Below are positions 7,046 through 8,368 of a stretch of DNA of 8,368 nt, piece by piece. The notes under the pieces are model-generated. The model searched no databases. It saw nothing but the letters and a program-made list of their open reading frames with translations, and had not been told where the DNA came from. The position numbers and the translations under genes were made by a program. Within the stretch, counting starts at the first letter, position 1. Each line of letters opens with the position of its first letter. Origin of the DNA: Gammaproteobacteria bacterium (lineage in GTDB: Bacteria > Pseudomonadota > Gammaproteobacteria > Ga0077536). The stretch is from the NCBI GenBank assembly GCA_003540955.1, contig DPMX01000223.1:1-8368 (forward strand), written 5' to 3'.

Positions 7046-7186
7046 TCATTCTAGCCGGTTTTTGAAAGATAAATTATCCGACCGCACTTCGCTACCCATC
7101 ATGCCTTTAGTTGCTCCCGGAATATCCGCTTGGGAGATAATCGCTTTGGCGTTTTCCGGTGCTGAGATGGTATCGAAAACATTCAA
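7046..7186 (-). CDS. Possible 46-codon ORF between the NodB-like gene and LLM2
   Basis: The frame runs from a TTG at 7186 to a TGA at 7048-7046. The predicted peptide reads like ordinary protein (for example ISAPENAKAIISQADIPG, then TKGMMGSEVRSDNLSFKNRLE), with a balanced mix of charged and hydrophobic residues. It lies in exactly the same frame as the NodB-like gene, separated from it by two TAA codons (7204-7202 and 7189-7187) and four codons between them. There is no ATG start and no good ribosome binding site. It could be a small coupled gene, a decayed C-terminal extension of the upstream gene, a gene remnant, or chance. I do not recognise any family. Confidence 0.3.
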   Translation of the reverse strand: MNVFDTISAPENAKAIISQADIPGATKGMMGSEVRSDNLSFKNRLE

Positions 7187-7201
7187 TTATATTGCGCTGC
7201 T

Positions 7202-8089
7202 TTAAAGGCGTGTTGAACTAGTGCCGGCGAGATCTGGATTTGCTTTTTCCCAAGCTGCTCGCGGATTGGCTGCTTTCCAGCGGAGGGCGTAATTGTGCAT
7301 AGTGTCGAAAATCACATCTTGCGCGCTGAAATGCGTTAGCAGCCGTTCCAACATTAACATGCGATTTCCTCTGCCGATCGTTTGCGGGTGCAACGTCAGG
7401 ACAAATACGCCGCCGGAACTATTGGCCAAAGCGTACTCAAAGTCGCCTCGCCAGATTTCTTCAATCGCACTTGGCGCATACAGTCCTTGGTTAAATCCCG
7501 GCACGTGATCGGAGACTGGGAAGTCGTCAAGTCCCCAGGTGACGGGTAACTCGATGAGATTCGTTAAGTGACCAAACTGATACGCCGCATCAAGGGACCA
7601 GAGATCTCCACTGCGTAAATAATAGGGGTAGTGATCATGCCCCATACAGCTGGAATCGTAATCGAAGCCGTATTCGATCAACAGATCAACCGTTCGCTTG
7701 CTGAATCCCCAGGACGGCGAACGGTATCCGCGCGGGCGCGTCCCGGTGATTCGTTCAAGAGCACGAAGACCCTCATCAAGGTTGTGTCGCTCCCCAGATT
7801 CGTCAAAGTCTGCCGGACTCTCATGTACCCAGCCGTGATGAACGATCTCATGTCCTTGCTCGCAGATGTCTGCGACGATGTTTGGATACGCGTAGGCGGT
7901 GTGCCCGGGAACAGCGAAACTTGAATGGATACTAAAACGATTGAGTAGCTTGAGGATTCGAGGTACTGCGACCGCGCCGAATTGACCGCGCGAAATCGTG
8001 CTAGGGTTTTGCGATTTCGCCGATCCGATCCATGAGGACATGCCATCGAAATCGAGTGTTATACAACAGGTAAGCTTCGATACCGTCAT
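7202..8089 (-). CDS. Polysaccharide-deacetylase (NodB-fold) family protein, cytoplasmic amidase/imidase type
   Basis: This 295-residue NodB-fold (PF01522-like) protein keeps the metal-dependent active site. TLDFDG (11-16) carries the Asp13 base and Asp15 metal ligand, and HGWVH (85-89) gives the two metal histidines. RGYRSPSW (120-127) is motif 3, LPVTWGLDDFP (171-181) the aromatic/Asp motif, and LTLHPQ (231-236) the last conserved histidine. The order and the WGLDDFP element resemble the HpPgdA/PuuE-like subgroup, which includes cytoplasmic enzymes acting on cyclic imides or allantoin rather than cell-wall sugars. No signal peptide or membrane segment is present, consistent with a small cytoplasmic substrate. 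The ATG at 8089 is chosen because the frame upstream to 8185 only shadows the carboxylase gene. It starts 23 nt after that gene's stop with no clear Shine-Dalgarno, suggesting translational coupling in one operon. Confidence 0.85.
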   Translation of the reverse strand: MTVSKLTCCITLDFDGMSSWIGSAKSQNPSTISRGQFGAVAVPRILKLLNRFSIHSSFAVPGHTAYAYPNIVADICEQGHEIVHHGWVHESPADFDESGERHNLDEGLRALERITGTRPRGYRSPSWGFSKRTVDLLIEYGFDYDSSCMGHDHYPYYLRSGDLWSLDAAYQFGHLTNLIELPVTWGLDDFPVSDHVPGFNQGLYAPSAIEEIWRGDFEYALANSSGGVFVLTLHPQTIGRGNRMLMLERLLTHFSAQDVIFDTMHNYALRWKAANPRAAWEKANPDLAGTSSTRL

Positions 8090-8112
8090 TTGCTGGTCAC
8101 TCGGAGGTTTCT

Positions 8113-8368
8113 CTACCACACATCGACAAATCGTCGTGCTTGACGAGTTCGTGGCCCGGCCGAGCGCCTTCCACGAATCAGCCATGCGCGTGTCTCTGAA
8201 GGATCAATGACCGCATCGATCTCGAATGCTGTTGCGACGGAGACAGCTTTCCCTTTTTCGTACATGCGTGTCAGTAGCTGCTCATAGAGATCGTTGCGTT
8301 CATTTTCGTTGGTTGCCGCTGCCAGTTCCTTACTAAATCCAAGTTTTACTGCACCCTCCAATCCCATC
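8113..8368 (-). CDS. Acyl-CoA carboxylase carboxyltransferase (beta-type) subunit, C-terminal end only
   Basis: The frame enters from the right edge and ends at TAG (8115-8113), so only the last 84 complete codons are visible; the Met at 8367 is internal. The sequence matches the end of the carboxyltransferase subunit of biotin-dependent acyl-CoA carboxylases (acetyl-, propionyl- or methylcrotonyl-type). GLEGAVKLGFSKEL corresponds to the family's G-x-EGAV segment, EIDAVIDPSETRAWLI to the conserved (D/E)-x-VIDP-x-x-TR-x-x-I near the end, and the RRFVDVW tail to the usual basic stretch closing in F-(I/V)-D-x-W. The complete subunit normally has over 500 residues and transfers carboxyl from carboxybiotin to an acyl-CoA. 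Which acyl-CoA cannot be told from the tail. It is the upstream gene of the NodB-like protein, 23 nt away. Confidence 0.85.
   Translation of the reverse strand, partial: MGLEGAVKLGFSKELAAATNENERNDLYEQLLTRMYEKGKAVSVATAFEIDAVIDPSETRAWLIRGRRSAGPRTRQARRFVDVW

Noticed and set aside
7101..7205. Plus-strand 34-codon ORF with a hydrophobic peptide
   Set aside because: It is antisense to the more protein-like minus-strand stretch at 7046-7186, has no ribosome binding site, and runs against the strand of its neighbours.
8090..8185. Upstream extension of the NodB-like gene to an ATG at 8185
   Set aside because: It overlaps the carboxylase C-terminal coding region in another frame and gives a Ser/Thr/Cys-rich stretch unlike the family; the ATG at 8089 starts the first conserved strand.

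Overview
This is a bacterial chromosomal segment of moderate GC, with Shine-Dalgarno-type starts and tightly packed metabolic genes. No rRNA, tRNA, transposase, integrase, CRISPR array or recognisable regulator is visible. The enzymes (luciferase-like flavin oxidoreductases, alpha/beta hydrolases, a double-hotdog thioesterase, a HIT protein, an acyl-CoA carboxylase subunit) suggest a heterotroph that degrades many organic acids, amides or esters. Proteobacteria are my first guess, from the look of the HIT and thioesterase proteins. Chloroflexota of the SAR202 type, known to be rich in such flavin monooxygenases, cannot be excluded. Taxonomy is inference only.

Layout from left to right. A large alpha/beta-hydrolase-domain gene (PF20091-like) lies on the minus strand at 1-1536 and runs off the left edge. 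Diverging from it is a luciferase-like flavin oxidoreductase (LLM1, 1710-2954, +). A formamidase/esterase-like alpha/beta hydrolase (3105-3962, -) converges on LLM1. Across a 300-bp divergent spacer lie a double-hotdog acyl thioester hydrolase (4263-5171, +) and a HIT-family nucleotide hydrolase (5279-5695, +). A second luciferase-like oxidoreductase (LLM2, 5896-7005, -) converges on the HIT gene, and the gap between them holds a large nested inverted repeat with a terminator at its core. Upstream of LLM2 on the same strand are a possible 46-codon ORF (7046-7186), a cytoplasmic NodB-fold deacetylase/amide hydrolase (7202-8089, -), and the C-terminus of an acyl-CoA carboxylase carboxyltransferase subunit (8113-8368, -) running off the right edge.

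How the genes may work together (inference). Two flavin monooxygenases, two alpha/beta hydrolases, a C-N hydrolase-like NodB protein, a thioesterase and a biotin-dependent acyl-CoA carboxylase would fit a catabolic locus: a substrate is oxygenated, ester or amide bonds are cut, and the acyl part goes through CoA chemistry. The genes are not one operon. Only the carboxylase-deacetylase pair (23-nt gap) and possibly thioesterase-HIT look co-transcribed, so a shared pathway is a hypothesis. The most unusual non-coding signals are the nested inverted repeat at 5794-5869, the inverted repeat overlapping a promoter-like site at 5185-5244, and the in-frame open stretch behind the deacetylase stop codon.
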